Shown here: positions 37,175-49,317 of the stretch, piece by piece
Layout of the letters: each line of letters opens with the position of its first letter
How positions within the stretch are numbered: position 1 is the first letter of the stretch
Source: Chiua virens
Taxonomy: Eukaryota > Basidiomycota > Agaricomycetes > Boletales > Boletaceae
Length of the DNA: 64,000 nucleotides
Assembly (NCBI GenBank): GCA_019787685.1
Contig: JAHNUO010000013.1
Span: forward strand, 248,001-312,000
Direction of reading: 5' to 3'
Notes under the pieces: model-generated
Told to the model about the DNA's origin: nothing
Database searches by the model: none
The model's input: the letters and a program-made list of their open reading frames with translations, nothing else
Translations under genes and position numbers: made by a program

Positions 37175-39839
37175 TTATGTGGTATCTACATTGGCCCTCA
37201 TCTCGTCCCACTCCTTCTCTTTCGGCCTGGATATCACATGCCCACTCTTCCCAAACTGACCGTCCCTCATTTCCCTGACCCTCTTGATGCCCGAATAGAT
37301 ATCCTCCTCCCTTGGCGCCTTCTTCTCGCCGACCCACTCCCGGATCCACGCCCGCAAGGCACCATATTCTGTCCTTGGAGGTCCATCGCCATCGGAAACG
37401 CCTCCCCATCCTATCCACCCATCCTCAAAGACCGGCCCCCGCAACCCAACTTCCATCCAAAACACGAGCGCGACCGAGAGCGTCTCCGTCTTTGGAAAGA
37501 CGTCGAGTGCGCGCATCCACGTGAGGACCTCTGGAATCTCTTCCGCGCGCGACGACAGTCCGAGGAGGGCGATATACGCTGCAAACGTGCTCTCCGAGGG
37601 TATCACCGTCGGGAGCGGGGGACCCATCTGTTCGTCGCCGCCATCGGTTCCGGCCATCGTGGGTCGTTCCAATCCAAGCGGTGTCGGACAAGACGGAAGG
37701 AAGCGGTTGGGACGGCTGGAAAAGACCCTGGCTAGTTCTTGGAAGACGCTGTCACTGCCCTTGGCTCGTGCGCTCGTCACACCGCCTCCGACATGTCCAG
37801 ACGCGTGTCGTAGCGCTGGCCAGTTGCCAAAGATCATTCCTCTGAAGATGGATCTGGCTACTTCAGTCGACCGACGGTTTGCCCAGATCCCGACGACGGA
37901 CGGAGGGGTTGGTACTTGGAAGAGGGTGTGAAGGCGAGCAGCAATGACATCGCGGAACAGGGTTGAACCACTCATTCTTGTCGCCACGGTGTTCTCGGGG
38001 TGATCGGAAGGTGATTCCATCCTAGTGTCACTGTCCAAGTTTTCGGAAAGCTCAGTATTGTATGGGATCATCGGCGGAGCGATCGGTCCACCTCGCTTTT
38101 TGAACAGCCGGTTGTCGGCAATATACCAACTCATAGCTCCCTTCAAGCTCTCCGAGTCCATCTTTGACGCTTGTATCGCTGCCTTGAGTAATATGCGAAG
38201 CATCAGATTGGTGGGGGGAACAAAATATAGTGATGTCAAATGGGTCCAAATGTAGAAGACCGCATCTGGTCGATGAATGCGGAGGAGCGCAGTGAAGAGA
38301 ACATGGATCGGATGAACTTTGAGGAAGGAAGAAGTCGAGGTTCGAATAGGTGGTTGAGTGTCGACACGGTGACCTGTCGGAGAGCGAGGCGTGGGTTTCC
38401 TCAATGTCCCTTTTGACGGCTTCATCGAGTAAATACAATGCCTCCTCGACACGCCCACTCTGAACGAGTACATCGATACCCACACACAGCGCCTTTCTAT
38501 CGATCCTCATGTCGTTTTCTTCGTCGCCTTTGCCTCGTGCATTGACTACCTCCCCCACGAACTCGTCCCATATCTTCTGTGCGTCCTCCAAAGCGTTCCT
38601 CCACATCAAGCCTTGTATCACCACGGTATAGGTCGCCCTAGTTGGCTTGTATGCACTGGTTCCCTCTTTCGATGCCTTGAAAAGCTCAAGCAAAGAGCTA
38701 GCAGAGAGGCCGCGGTCATGAGCTCCAGCGTAGAGTGTTGTGGTCCAATCGTAGATATCAATGTTTGACTTGCTGCCTGCGTCATGGCGGGTGGCAGGTG
38801 GAGACACTGAAGGGATCTGACGAGACTTGGCGAGATCAAGTTTGAGGAGACGGTGAAAGTATCGGAATGCGGACTGACGGTCATCTCGCATGGATCGGAG
38901 AAAGTGGGTATTGGCTTTGTGAGCTGTCCCTTGGACGTGTTCCTCGCCCGGGTCGCCATCGATGACATTATCCTCGGTGGTATACGGTGGTGTGATACCA
39001 TTTCCTAGACACTGCTTCCTGATGGTATGTAGGTAATGCGCACTTGGTTGCACCTTGCCCAATGATGCATATGCTCTCAGCCAAGCTTCGGATCTTTCCT
39101 GTTTCTCGGCTTGCTCTGGAGGGGAACCACGACGGCGGAAATAGTCCAATAACTGGGGCGAGCGGAAGTTGTCCCTGATCAGTACTCTTTCGGTGTCAGA
39201 CCAAAGGGTCAAATTTCTGGATTCCATCTCTTTTAATATGTCTATAGCGGCTTCAGTGGCGACTCGCGATCTGTCGAACAGAGAGATGGCCTGGAGGAGC
39301 ATGTTGAAGTGAAACGATTTGTAGGTAAGCGAGCTCGGGGGAAGACCGATGAGGTGCGAGGTTAGTGGCCGCAGCAGGGAGACGAGTGAGAAATAAGCAA
39401 GAGAGTGGGTTGCGAGGACGAGCAAAGGAAGGGCATAAGATTTGCTTATGGGAGAAGAGAGTGAGGTGAGAGGGAGTGCAAGGTCATACAAAGCTGACTG
39501 TGCATCGCTGGGGGATCTGATTCTGTGGGACAAGAGGGCTAGGGCGACCCACGAAGGGGTGTGCTCTGCGTTTGTCTGGTCGAGAGCGCGCTCAAATGTG
39601 GGGGAGAACACGATGGGGGACCACCGCGTCCACTCGTCGGGTGATATCCCGCAACGCTGGAGAACGGCTTCGAGGGTCGGGTCATGCGGGTGAGCGTGAC
39701 GGAGAAGAGACACCAGTTCCCAAGTGGGTTCCTTGGTGACCCTGTACGCGAATTTAGAGAAGCCAAGCGTGCGCTGATCGAGCGGTGCGACGGTGAGCAG
39801 CGCCGAGATGCGTCGGACGACGACGAGCGGACGCTGCAT
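37175..39839 (-). CDS. pentatricopeptide-repeat-like protein, probably mitochondrial
   Basis: Intronless, about 885 residues, starting MQRPLVVVRRISALLTVAP (ATG 39839), a basic amphipathic presequence-like N-terminus. Helical repeat units of PPR type are visible: TRATYTVVIQGLMWRNALED, AQKIWDEF, ALCVGIDVLVQSGRVEEALY, and later RPDAVFYIWTHLTSLYFVPP. PPR proteins bind organellar RNA, so a role in mitochondrial RNA metabolism or translation is inferred. The coding frame shifts by +1 at 38366-38367 (CCGTGTCGAC, parsable as Pro CCG/CCT before GTC GAC), which joins DRSP to VDTQPPIRTSTS. The shared promoter with the divergent SR gene is only about 150 bp. A truncated copy lies at 21.3-23.0 kb. Confidence 0.78.
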
Positions 39840-39990
39840 GAATTTGGAGTGTAGAGTCAGACAAGGTGGACATAGAGACGCCACAACAACAACAAGACCA
39901 AACAAACAGCGGCATTCGCGCTCCGCTGTTTTCGAGACATCTCTTCGCTCTTGACCACATCGTGCTCTCAGCTCACCAAAGTCACTGCCA
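39840..39990. promoter_or_regulatory. compact divergent promoter (PPR / SR protein)
   Basis: Only 151 bp separate the ATG of the minus-strand PPR gene (39839) and the ATG of the plus-strand RRM gene (39991). Both 5' UTRs and core promoters must fit here or overlap. No TATA box is evident; it contains CCACAACAACAACAAGACC. Confidence 0.6.
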
Positions 39991-41090
39991 ATGCCGCGCA
40001 TTCTCTTCGTTAGCGGTTTTCATCCATCTACCCGCGCACGCGACCTCGCCTTCGAATTCGAGCGGTACGTAGAGTCTTGCTACTTTTTTTTCGCGACAGT
40101 GTTGATGCAATTATTTACCAGTTACGGTCCTCTCGTACGATGCGACGTACCAGCACCACGCAATCCCCACGCCAGTTCCAATCCGTAAGTTTCTCTCGTA
40201 GTTCGCTTCAACCCCTTGCCCTATCCAGTCGACGCGTGCGCTCAGGACCCGCATTGCCTCCGTCGTCCCAATACGATACGAACGCGAGCGAGACCCCACT
40301 TGAGAATGTGTCACCGTCGATATCGATCCTATCTTGCGGGTTCGTCGTCGTCGTTCGCTGCCTCTCCGTTGGCGATACTGCGAGGTCGCACGGACAAAAC
40401 GTGTCTTCGGCTACGGTTTCGTTTATCATTTCGTCCGCTTCCCGATTTGTCGCTATTTCAAATCTTACACACCGTCGAACGATCGCTCAATCTCGCGTCT
40501 CGTAGCTATGCTTTCGTCGAATTCCGCAGTCAGCGCGATGCCGAGGACGCTTACTATGACATGTAAGTTCCTTGTCAGTTTCCTCTCACTTGCTCATTCG
40601 GCGGTGTCCCACAGGCACGGCAGATATTTTGAAGGTTCGCGATTGGGTATCCAGGTTAGTTCGTTGTTCCTATCCTCCCTTTCCTTTATTCACCGTATTT
40701 TAGTGGGCCAAAAATCCCCCTTCTTCCGTTTGGCGCTACGACAGGCGTTCCCCCCCTCCCCACCGTTCTGGCGGCGGACGCGACCGTTCCCGTAGCCCTC
40801 GTCGTCGCCCGGACCGTGACGAACGCGATCACCGAAGCAACGGCGTCGACAGGGAAAAGGACTACGCGGATAGAGATCGCGATGCGAGGGATGTGAGGGA
40901 TGTGAGGGAGAGAAGGAGACGCAGCCGGTCCCCTGACAGAAGGCGCAGCCCTTCGCCCACTGACAGGAGGAGAGTCGATGACAGAGATCGGGGTGCGAGG
41001 ACCCCTCCTATGGAGGACGTGAAAAAGGATCTTGATGATCGCGACAGGGAGAGGGCTGTTGCAGCTCAGACTCCTCCTTACGATCATTGA
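39991..41090 (+). CDS. SR-type RNA-binding protein (one RRM, RS/RD-rich tail)
   Basis: Nuclear splicing-factor-like protein. The RRM is built from five exons: MPRILFVSGFHPSTRARDLA (RNP2 ILFVSGF), YGPLVRCDVPAPRNPHASSN, YAFVEFRSQRDAEDAYYDM (RNP1 YAFVEF), HGRYFEGSRLGIQ and WAKNPPSSVWRYD. The tail has RDRSRSPRRRPDRDERD and RRRSRSPDRRRSPSPTDRRR, ending PPYDH with TGA at 41088-41090. All five exons join in frame without correction. Most introns are about 50-60 nt, but intron 2 (40185-40505, 321 nt) is far longer and begins with a segment that itself looks like a complete 44-nt intron (to CTATCCAG at 40228). Confidence 0.85.
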
Positions 41091-41338
41091 GTCTTGCTCA
41101 GGTCGAACATCCCGATGACAGGTGACGTCGGTTAGATTGTCTTCCCTGAAAAGAACTACATATCCATACTATTTGTTGCGTTCCGAGTTATGCACGAGCT
41201 AGTGTCCATGTCGTGTAGTACATACCTTTTTGCCTGAATGCCACGCGCTTGTTAATTTCCCTATCCTTGAAACGATGTACACGTGGGTCTAGTTAAATAC
41301 GTTATTTGTCATATTGAACTTGTTCTGTTACGCTCATC

Positions 41339-43258
41339 ATGCAGCCTCAACGGCGTGTACCAACCATCGACGACCTCAAGGTAGACCACCCCCGCAACTA
41401 CCTCAGATAGCTAGCGTTGACCAACTTGCTATTCAGGTCAAGCTCTGCTACATTTGTCGCGAGGAGGAGCGTTACGATGGTACGTTGCTCGCATCCTGTG
41501 TCTACTTGAACCACGTCAGCTTACCAACCTCAATTTCGCCAGCGCCCGGAACGCCTCCTCGCACATGGACCCACCCCTGCACCTGCACGCTCATCGCCCA
41601 CGAAGCGTGTCTCCTTCGCTGGATACAATCCTCCCAAACGACCCGCTCGCGCGCATCCAATGCCCTCCAATGTCCTCAATGTGGTACCGCTTACGAACTG
41701 ACCAGCTCAAATCCATTGTTACTCCGCTGGTTGGACATGGGTAACAAGGGCTTGTCCATGATCGGTAGAATCGTCAGTGTGGGGAGCTTGACCGTCGGTC
41801 GTCGTCAGCCTCGGCACCGGTACGTACTCTGGTCCGATCTCCTCTTGGGTCTTGTCAGCTCATTTTCTTATGCTCAGGATTGTATATACTAAGTACTGCG
41901 TACGGAGCGTATGCTGTACGTGAATTCCTCGGAGCAGAGTGAGTGATTCCTATTTTTTTCACGCCGGAAAGGGTCCTAAGGGTTATTCGGCACCGTCCCG
42001 ATATCAGAATGTTCGACATCCTCTTGACTGACGATCCAGTCTAACTGGCCTTGGCATAGCTTTATTAATCTTCCCCTTGATCCCTCTCGCCCTCATTTTC
42101 TCTCGACTCCCTCTCAGATCCAATGTCACCCCGCTCATTCCGTTGTTACTCGCATGGCCGACGAGTGCCCCTGTCGGTGGGGATGCGCTGAATAGAATCA
42201 GGGCAGCCTCGAACGCGGGTAGTCCTTTACCGACGACCCAATCTGGAAAAGATTTATTCCCTCTCCTTCCGCATTGGCCGCCACCACCTTTTATTCTCGG
42301 CTTGTTCATCTTTCCAATCGTGCGGGAGGGTTATAGACGACTATTTTCACAATTCGCAAAATGGATGCTCGGGATGGGTAGCGGTGAGCATGGGCAGGGA
42401 CAGAGGGCTGGCGATATGCAGCGGGTGCTGATGGGCGCCGTGGCCGAGGACGAACCGTTTTTGAGGATCCGGGTGAATGCACACATTGACGAGGAAGACG
42501 AACCTGCGCCTCCCGGGGCCATGCCAGCCGCGCGCGATAACCGCGGTCCCAGACAAGCCAACGGTGCCAACGACGACAATGTGGACGACGGCGGTGGCGA
42601 TGCCGCCGCTGCGGCCGAGAACACGATTCGCGTGTCGGGCACGTCGCTGGGTCGGTTGATCGGCGGCGCGTTGATCATTCCCCGTATATCGTCCCTGATG
42701 GGATCGTTGCTTCTCTGGTTATCCAAGCGCTCCGTGCTGCTGTGCAAGTTCCTCGCTGTGCGCCCGCCGTTGAGGGCGGCTGGGCGTGTTGGACCGCTAG
42801 GGTTGACGACGGGGACAGGCGCAGCGCTAGGGACGGGGCTGGGTGGCATGCTCGGTCGGTCGGTGTTTGGACGGTGGTCGTTGGGGGAGATGGGGTTATT
42901 GAAAAAGCTCGGGGTAGCGGGTATGCTGGGACTGAGCGTGGCTTGGCGGGGGACGCATGCCTGGGCCGAGTGTGATCCTGTATGGTGCGCGTCTCCGTTT
43001 TCGTTTCCTTGGATGACGTTGACCAAGGTCGGTGTTAGGTGGCGGAACTCGTTGGGATTGGGCTTGTTTACGATCGTAAGTCACAGGGTGCTGATTCTTG
43101 TGTGATGCTGACGGATGGACCTAGGCCAAGGACTGTCTTCATCTTTACATCTCTACCTGACCAAACGGGAGCTGGAGAGTCGGCGGGTGAAGAACCGGTC
43201 ATTTGAAGGTGTCGACATTGGGGAGCTCGATCTCATCGAACCGCAGGCGCACGTGTGA
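41339..43258 (+). CDS. RING-CH (MARCH-type) membrane E3 ligase
   Basis: Starts MQPQRRVPTIDDLK (ATG 41339). The C4HC3 RING-CH is CYIC, then HPCTCTLIAHEACLLRWI, then CPQC. Membrane segments follow (ALIFSRLPLRSNVTPLIPLL, FILGLFIFPIVREGY, LIGGALIIPRISSLMGSLLL and more), an acidic loop near 42480-42620, and a C-terminus LTKRELESRRVKNRSF ending at TGA 43256-43258. This layout is that of fungal MARCH-like ligases acting on ER or endomembrane proteins. Five apparent +1 shifts occur: 41888-41889, 42041-42042 (GTCT, Val), 42078-42079 (CTTG, Leu), 43136-43137 (TGTC, Cys) and 43143-43144 (ATCT, Ile). The last four are synonymous when read as doubled wobble bases. Confidence 0.78.
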
Positions 43259-43608
43259 GCGTCAAGGATGCGTTGGGCGAGGCTAGGGTGATGGACGGTT
43301 CCAAACGAAACGCGGCGCTTCCTATTACGATGGACCGACGCGTGACAATGAGCTGTTTTTGACGTGGCAGGACGACAGGACGACAGGACCAGACGAGACG
43401 ACGTCGTTTTATGGTACATAGACGCTTTGATTATCAATGATGCTCTGGGAAATAGTACATGTACGATTTTCAGTTGAAGGTGACGTCCATGGTCTCGTTG
43501 AACCCATGTGCGCACGGGCGAGACGATTGTATCTCACCGTAGGCGAAAACGAGGAATTCTTCCACTAGAAATGAATACAACAGTGACCACAATAAGACGT
43601 CCCCCGAA
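43259..43608. other. 3' intergenic between convergent genes
   Basis: 350 nt holding the 3' UTRs of the RING-CH gene (+) and eIF2 gamma (-). No gene is seen. GAC-rich short repeats (GACGACAGGACGACAGGACC) occur near 43370-43390. Confidence 0.5.
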
Positions 43609-45408
43609 TCAATCCAGCTCCAACACCGTCCCTCGCTGTACACTTCCCCAGCCTGTCGGACACGCGTGGTCAATACTCATTTCACAAGCGCGAGCGCGAG
43701 TAAAGAAACCCACCAACGAGCCGCCAATGCTTCTCGATCCGCCGTGACAAGGCCACCTTTTCGCCCACCTCGGTACACGCGGGCGAGGTGAGCTGGATCT
43801 TGGCCAGGTCGCCCTTGACGCTCAGAACCCGTCCGCCGGTGGATGTCGAGCCAATGTTGATGAGCAACAACTCGTTCTTGGTCAGCTTGGATACCTTGGT
43901 TTGTTTCTTGTCCTCTGTTCGAACCCCAAGGAGTCGGCGGAGCAAAAAGAGGCTGATTTCGAGTTCTGAAAAAAGTTGGGTGTTGGAGATAGGGAGAGCA
44001 GGGAAGAAAGAGACGGACCGGTGTACACCTTTGGAAGCTTCCCGACTGCGCCCAAGACCTGTCCCACCAGCCGATCTGCACGGCAGAGCGTCGGGTCGAT
44101 CTTGGTGCCGACACCGATCAGACCACCGGGGACCGCAAAGGACAGGTGGTTGCTTTCCGCGTGCAATGAGACGATCTTGCTAAATATTGGTTTGCATCTA
44201 TTTCTTCCGGCGCTGTCCTTGGTCACGATCCCTGGTCTAATTTCGACTTCCTGGCCGAGGTGGAGGACGCCGGTGAGGATCGAACCACCAGCAACGCCAC
44301 CTTTCAGCTCGTCGACTTCCGCACCGGGTTTGTTAACGTCGAAAGAACGGATGACAATGAGGCGAGGGTCTGTGGTGAAATCTCGCACTGGAATGGGGAT
44401 CCGTTTAACGATGTATTCGTTGACGGCGTCGATGTTGTATTTCAACTGCGCGGAGATGGGTACGATGGGTGACGATTCCGCAACAGTGCCTAATGAGCGT
44501 GATCGATCAGTCATACGGAAGAACACCCGGCACAAAGGAATCCATGCACCTTTAACGAACGCGGCGATGCTCTTTTGGTGTTCTAATGCCTGCGCCTCCT
44601 TGATAAGATCGACCTTGTTCTGGAGGATGATGATGTGTTCTAGTTTCATGATTTCTACGGCAGCCAAGTGCTCTGATGTTTGAGGTTGAGGGCAAGTTTC
44701 GTTACCGGCGATCAACAAGAGCGCGGCGTCCATGACGGCTGCACCGTTCAACATGGTAGCCATGAGAATGTCGTGTCCTGGACAGTCGACAAAGGAGACG
44801 TGTCGGATGAGTTTCATGCGGCCACCACAGCCCGGGCGTTCGCAAGGTGGGTTGTCCTCCTTGTCAGAACGATACGATCGGTAGCAACCTGGTCGTGGAC
44901 ATGCTTCATTGTCACATTTATAGATCTAACGTGGTGGATAAGCGGAACGAAGGAGAAGAACACGTCGCGGCGGAAAAAATCGGTGAACGAACCTTGGCAT
45001 TGGCATAACCAAGTTTGATGGTGATGTTCCGCACGAGCTCGTTTTTGAATCGGACGGTCATGACCCCCGAGATCGGCTTTGACGACCGTCGATTTCCCGT
45101 GTGCGACATGGCCGATCGTACCTATGAGAGGCATCGACAGAACACTCGTCAACCACCTCATCCAACAGATACACGCAAAATCCTACCCAAGTTGATCGTC
45201 GCCTGAAATGTCCCACACGCCGTTCAAGTCATCTCTATTTAAACACAATCAGAGAAACTGGACATGCCTGTTTTGATATGACCTCGGGGGACAATGGGGT
45301 GAGCGTGGACGGATCGACGTCGATCTTGGGGACGTCTTCGACCCCGTCGTCAGACTCTTCCGACTCGGATTCGTCGTGGTGTTTTTGGTGTGTTTCTTGG
45401 TCTGACAT
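43609..45408 (-). CDS. GCD11: translation initiation factor eIF2 subunit gamma
   Basis: GTP-binding subunit of eIF2, which carries initiator Met-tRNA to the 40S ribosome. Starts at ATG 45408 ([20 protein letters not shown]), an acidic head. G-domain motifs follow: [12 protein letters not shown] (P-loop), [20 protein letters not shown], the Cys-rich insert [11 protein letters not shown]...[35 protein letters not shown]. Domains II and III follow, and [16 protein letters not shown] is joined across an intron to [16 protein letters not shown] at 43609-43611. A single +1 break lies at 45074-45075 (GCCGATC in VVKA-ISGVM). The residues on both sides are essentially invariant in this family, which fixes the extra base to the Ala wobble position (GCC/GCG). 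Confidence 0.93.
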
Positions 45409-45856
45409 GGTGGTTTCTCTGCAAGTGCTTCGTCAACACTCGCGATTGTCAGTGAACCTGATCAAAACAAGACCCCTCTTAGAGGGGTCGATTATTGCGT
45501 AATATTTGTTGTTGATTTATTTATGTGCTATGTATTCAACTATTCCTAGAAATATGAAAAATGCGGTCTGAAAGACATCAGAGACTCCTGGATAATATAC
45601 TTTGTGCTAATCAAGCCTAAAGGCCTGGGCCGGCGAACTACTCGTGTCAACTCCATCCTTACGGCTTGTTACGAGGAACCCACTCTGAGTCTCAGTTGCT
45701 GACTTGATGCGGCCGAATGCATATGCTCACAACAACAACAAAGGCTCTTCAAATAAACAGGCATTTGGAATACTGCTAGTACTAGTAAACGTGCTATAAT
45801 TATCTGCCATACCACGCAAAACCATCTGGGGTATGAACAATAGCCTTGATTTGCTC
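45409..45856. other. intergenic, no supported gene
   Basis: Upstream region of eIF2 gamma and 3' region of KRE9-like gene A, A+T-rich around 45490-45600. Nothing further seen. Confidence 0.5.
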
Positions 45857-46381
45857 TCACGGGATGTAGAAGTCGGAACTGAAGGAGCGGCCAGACTCCC
45901 ATGACACTTTGGAAGGTCAGTGGATCACATTTCTAGCGCAAGTCAATTATACTCACTGTAAAGATCGAACCTTGAGTTCTCATCACCTAAGTCCGTGGGT
46001 ATTTCGACCGTAACTTTACCGCTCTTAAGCAGGACGTTTTCAGCCAATGCAGGTGCTATGAGTTCGCTCAGTGGCGACACTCAGTAAACCGGGTGAATGA
46101 CCCACGATATACCTTGCCGGTCTCAGCCACGATCAGCCAGATCTTAGCGGGCTCGTTGAATTTGGGGGGGATGTTTTCGACATCCCTGAGAAAAAGGACA
46201 TCTGAGAAAGGTCGCACAAGAATGGTTCAACATACCATTTGACCTCAAAAGTCTGTCCCCTGTGAAGTGTAGCACCCCCAGCCGGGGAAATAAAGGGTAC
46301 TTCCAAGGGCGCAGGCTGGGCAAAAGACATAGTGGTCCCAAGTGCAAGTAACATTGCGAACTTGAAATACTTTGAGATCAT
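45857..46381 (-). CDS. KRE9/KNH1-like secreted protein A
   Basis: Secreted protein with a KRE9/KNH1 (Ser-Thr-rich GPI family) N-terminal-type domain, a fold linked to cell-wall beta-1,6-glucan assembly in yeast; here only the fold is inferred. ATG 46381: MISKYFKFAMLLALGTTMSF is a signal peptide, then VPFISPAGGATLHRGQTFEV, intron 1 (donor GTATGT) in the Trp codon, DVENIPPKFNEPAKIWLIV, a 26-nt GT...AG segment at 46080-46105 whose removal restores the frame, LAENVLLKSGKVTVEIPTDL, and a last exon SWESGRSFSSDFYIP (stop 45857-45859). It is about 140 residues, without an obvious GPI tail, and has two close and one more distant paralogue within 10 kb. Confidence 0.7.
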
Positions 46382-46465
46382 AGTAAGAAAAGTCAAACTT
46401 GAAGGATTGATGAAATCGAATGTTCGAAGGGGCTGAAAGTCATGAAACGAAAACGTGCTGTGTAG

Positions 46466-46473
46466 TATTTATA
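46466..46473 (-). promoter_or_regulatory. TATA box of KRE9-like gene A
   Basis: TATAAATA on the minus strand, 85 nt upstream of the ATG at 46381. The same octamer occurs at the matching place in copies B and C. Confidence 0.6.
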
Positions 46474-47843
46474 CCTCACCGCTGCAAAGGATGGATTATG
46501 TACTTGTCCATGGGCTACAAGTCTGAAACGGACTGTCATGCCCAGCAATTTGAAAATACAACTTTGAAACGGGATGCAGTTCGGGTAACGCATGTTGGGG
46601 TTTACAACTGCAGAAAGGTGAAAAGATAAAAGATACATATCACCACTGGGTCACGGACGACACATTTCAACAGTCGAGCAGTGCCGATGAGCGCGCAACG
46701 TGAATTCTGAGACAACTTGCCCGAGGCCCAGTCCGGCTCATAGCCTTCTGCCAGCATATAGCTTCAGCCAAGGGCTTTTGACGTTTGGAGATTGATATGG
46801 AAAGGGATGAATTCACCGTCTAAGAAGGCAGTAAGTATTAGAGACAGAAGAGTGGTCATATGATAGATCTACATGCCAGTGTGGTTCTTGCCCGGCATCC
46901 GTCGCACACGTTTGCCGAAGGCGATGTATGTACCACCTCACATGGCTCGGAGAGATCATGGGGCTAAATGCGATGGATGCAAGTCAACTTGGACGGCAGG
47001 ACCATGCATTCAAGTTGGCACGTCACGTCAGTAACCAGTGACAACGCAGTGTCGCACCATCGCTGGACAATAGACGAGGGGAAGAGCTGGTTATTGGCCT
47101 GAGAGATCGACCATGGTCCGAGTCTCTCAACACGACACGTTCGTCTGTGTTGGTCGCTACCAACTGCACAATACTTACGCTTATGTATTACATACGATGT
47201 GGCTGCACGTGCTGCTGTGCAAGTATTATTATTTATTTATTTTAATCTGCATATTTGGTAAAATACCCCCTACAGTACTACTGCTTCGCGAGTCGCGATT
47301 GGTCAGACCATGATGTAAAGCGGCTAACAGCCCAATAAAATGTGGTCTGAGACCTATCACACACCTCTTCCAGATGGAAATTTCTCAGCTCAGAAGAGCT
47401 GCGCCTCGGTAGAAACCATCGGTAAAGTAAGCCCCGCCGGTTTATTTTTAGCACTAGTTCTCCTGAGAGCGCCGCTCAGATTCACCATGCACGCAAGGTA
47501 ACTCAAGTAACTCAAGTATTCTAATACTTGAGAAAGTGCAAGAGCTGGAAAAAGAGTCGTTCGAGGAGGGTGATCCTGGGAGTCAGTTTGATCTAGCGAC
47601 TGAACGGATAACCCGGCGACGGTCTGTTGTAGAATAATCTTGATCGTCCGAGACACTACTGCTGTTGCTCTGATTTCATGTATCCTGGCCTATGGCAGAT
47701 TATACATCCGAACACCAATTGGAGCACGCTTCCTTCAATCGTACACAACACGCGGTCGAGAACACTCTAGGAGCCACAATTCATGGAAAGATCCAGAAAA
47801 TGAACAAATAAAAGTAGGGCACCGCATTGAGTGGAATGAGTGA
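46474..47843. other. intergenic; duplicated upstream block then unassigned
   Basis: 46474 to about 46980 is a divergent version of the block upstream of KRE9-like copies B and C (GGCTACAAGTCTGAAAC, ATGCATG/GCATG motifs, GAGCGCGCAACGTGAATTCTGAGA). The rest shows no gene. Confidence 0.5.
47511..47532. repeat. short perfect inverted repeat
   Basis: CTCAAGTATT and AATACTTGAG are exact reverse complements separated by CT. Just upstream, AACTCAAGT is tandemly repeated. It could be a protein-binding palindrome; chance is also possible at 10 bp per arm. Confidence 0.45.
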
Positions 47844-48858
47844 TCATCTACGCAGCCACTGAGAACAGCTATTTCCTGTGCAGAAAATTCCAAAATGCCG
47901 GCGAGGCCGAGGGAGCACTCGTGGCGTGACTGGCTCGTTGTCATCACTTGGGACAGGCTGACTCTCGAGTTCCGACCGGGGAGGGTGTCGCTTGTGCACA
48001 GGACGAGAACGACGGGCGAGTAAATTCACCAACGATTTTTTACGCCGCTTGTCTTCTGCCACTTTGGGGGGGAAGGCATCGGGGGCTGAAACAACCCAGT
48101 GAGGATTACTCGTATCCAATGAGGGCGCGGTTGAGTCATACGTACGTGGCATAGAAGCTGCAATGTTGTTCAACGGCCATGGTGGCACACGCAGCGGAAC
48201 GGTTGCACTGGATGGTAGCTCAAGCTGTGTCTTCCCTTGTGGCCGAGATCGCCTGTTGGTATTTTTCATGAGGTCGGCTATGCCAAGCTGTGCGTAAGGA
48301 TCGCAATCGCGCCAAATAACTAGCTGGGTGCTAAGTGGCAACAGTAATCTCTCCACTCGTCCTACAGACATAATTTAAATGTTTGAATCATGTACTCCTG
48401 GAAAAACCTTGCCTTGAAGGTCGACCAGAAATTGGTCTCGGTTCTGGCGGACGATCAAAATGAGCATTTTAAAATATGCTGATTTGTATGGCTGGTGTTT
48501 AGGTGGGCATGAAGTAAAGAGGTGCAGTTTCACGCCTGCTCGGTTGAGCGTTGATCGGGCCACCTGCGGAGTCGAGTTAGACGACACACCACTCAAACAG
48601 CGGGAGAAATAAAGATACCTCCATCATTGCAAGTAACTGTGAACCGTGGGTGTTCAGAAGAACGTCGTTGCATGTGATTGGTAAATTACCTACCTTTCTG
48701 CCGTGGCGAGGCATGTCAGCGTCAGACAACCGCTCGTTGTACCGACAGAGGTCTTCCGAGGCCTCTATAAAGTTGCGTAGGGAAGAAAGACGGTAAGCAA
48801 TATCAATCGCGAATTTCTGTAGCGACATGGGTGTAGATAACTGAGTGTACTTTTCCAT
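47844..48858 (-). CDS. unrecognised protein, multi-exon
   Basis: I do not recognise this gene. From ATG 48858 it reads MEKYTQLSTPMSLQKFAIDI, AYRLSSLRNFIEASEDL, with introns (donors GTAGGT and GTATCT) before LLAMME and VARSTLNRAGVKLHLF. It continues KSAYFKMLILIVRQNRDQFL and, after another intron, RVERLLLPLSTQLVIWRDCD, then a basic Ser/Pro-rich tail (KRRKKSLVNLLARRSRPVHK). The helical N-terminus and basic tail suggest a nuclear or nucleic-acid-associated protein, but this is weak. The 3' end at 47844 is that of the last open frame; one more intron may lie near 48150-48100. It diverges from MCM10. Confidence 0.5.
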
Positions 48859-49317
48859 GATGAGAAATAATCCTAGACTGCTTGGGAATAGAAAAGAAAG
48901 AAACGAGATAGACGTGTGTGCTTTATTTGCAGTCGGGAGAGAGCGAAGAGGAGAATGAAATGAAAAGGGGGAGGATGTATATGTACTAAATGTGGCACGG
49001 CGCAGGATTGGAGGGCACGAAGAGTTGCATAAAGCGGCGGTACAACTCCGAGAAAGTCTGTCACCTCCAGATGGCATCAACCTGCGCCGCCAATTTGCTA
49101 TTATTAATTTGTCCGAATCGTGGACCACCGCCAAGCTATTGTTCCCCTCCATTTAATCTGGGACAATGATGGCATGGTCCTGGGATGATATTGTCGAATT
49201 GGCCTGGCGCGGAGTACTTAGCAATGGACGTTCTGGCGTGCTATGTCCTTACCAATTATGTAATTTTTTACACAACGGCATCGAACGCGTTCATCGCGAG
49301 GCTCATCACAAACCACG
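48859..49317. promoter_or_regulatory. divergent promoter region (unknown gene / MCM10)
   Basis: 459 bp between two divergent start codons. It contains pyrimidine-rich stretches on the minus strand near 48890-48970. No TATA box was assigned. The long open frames crossing it on the minus strand are continuations of the unknown gene's first exon frame. Confidence 0.45.
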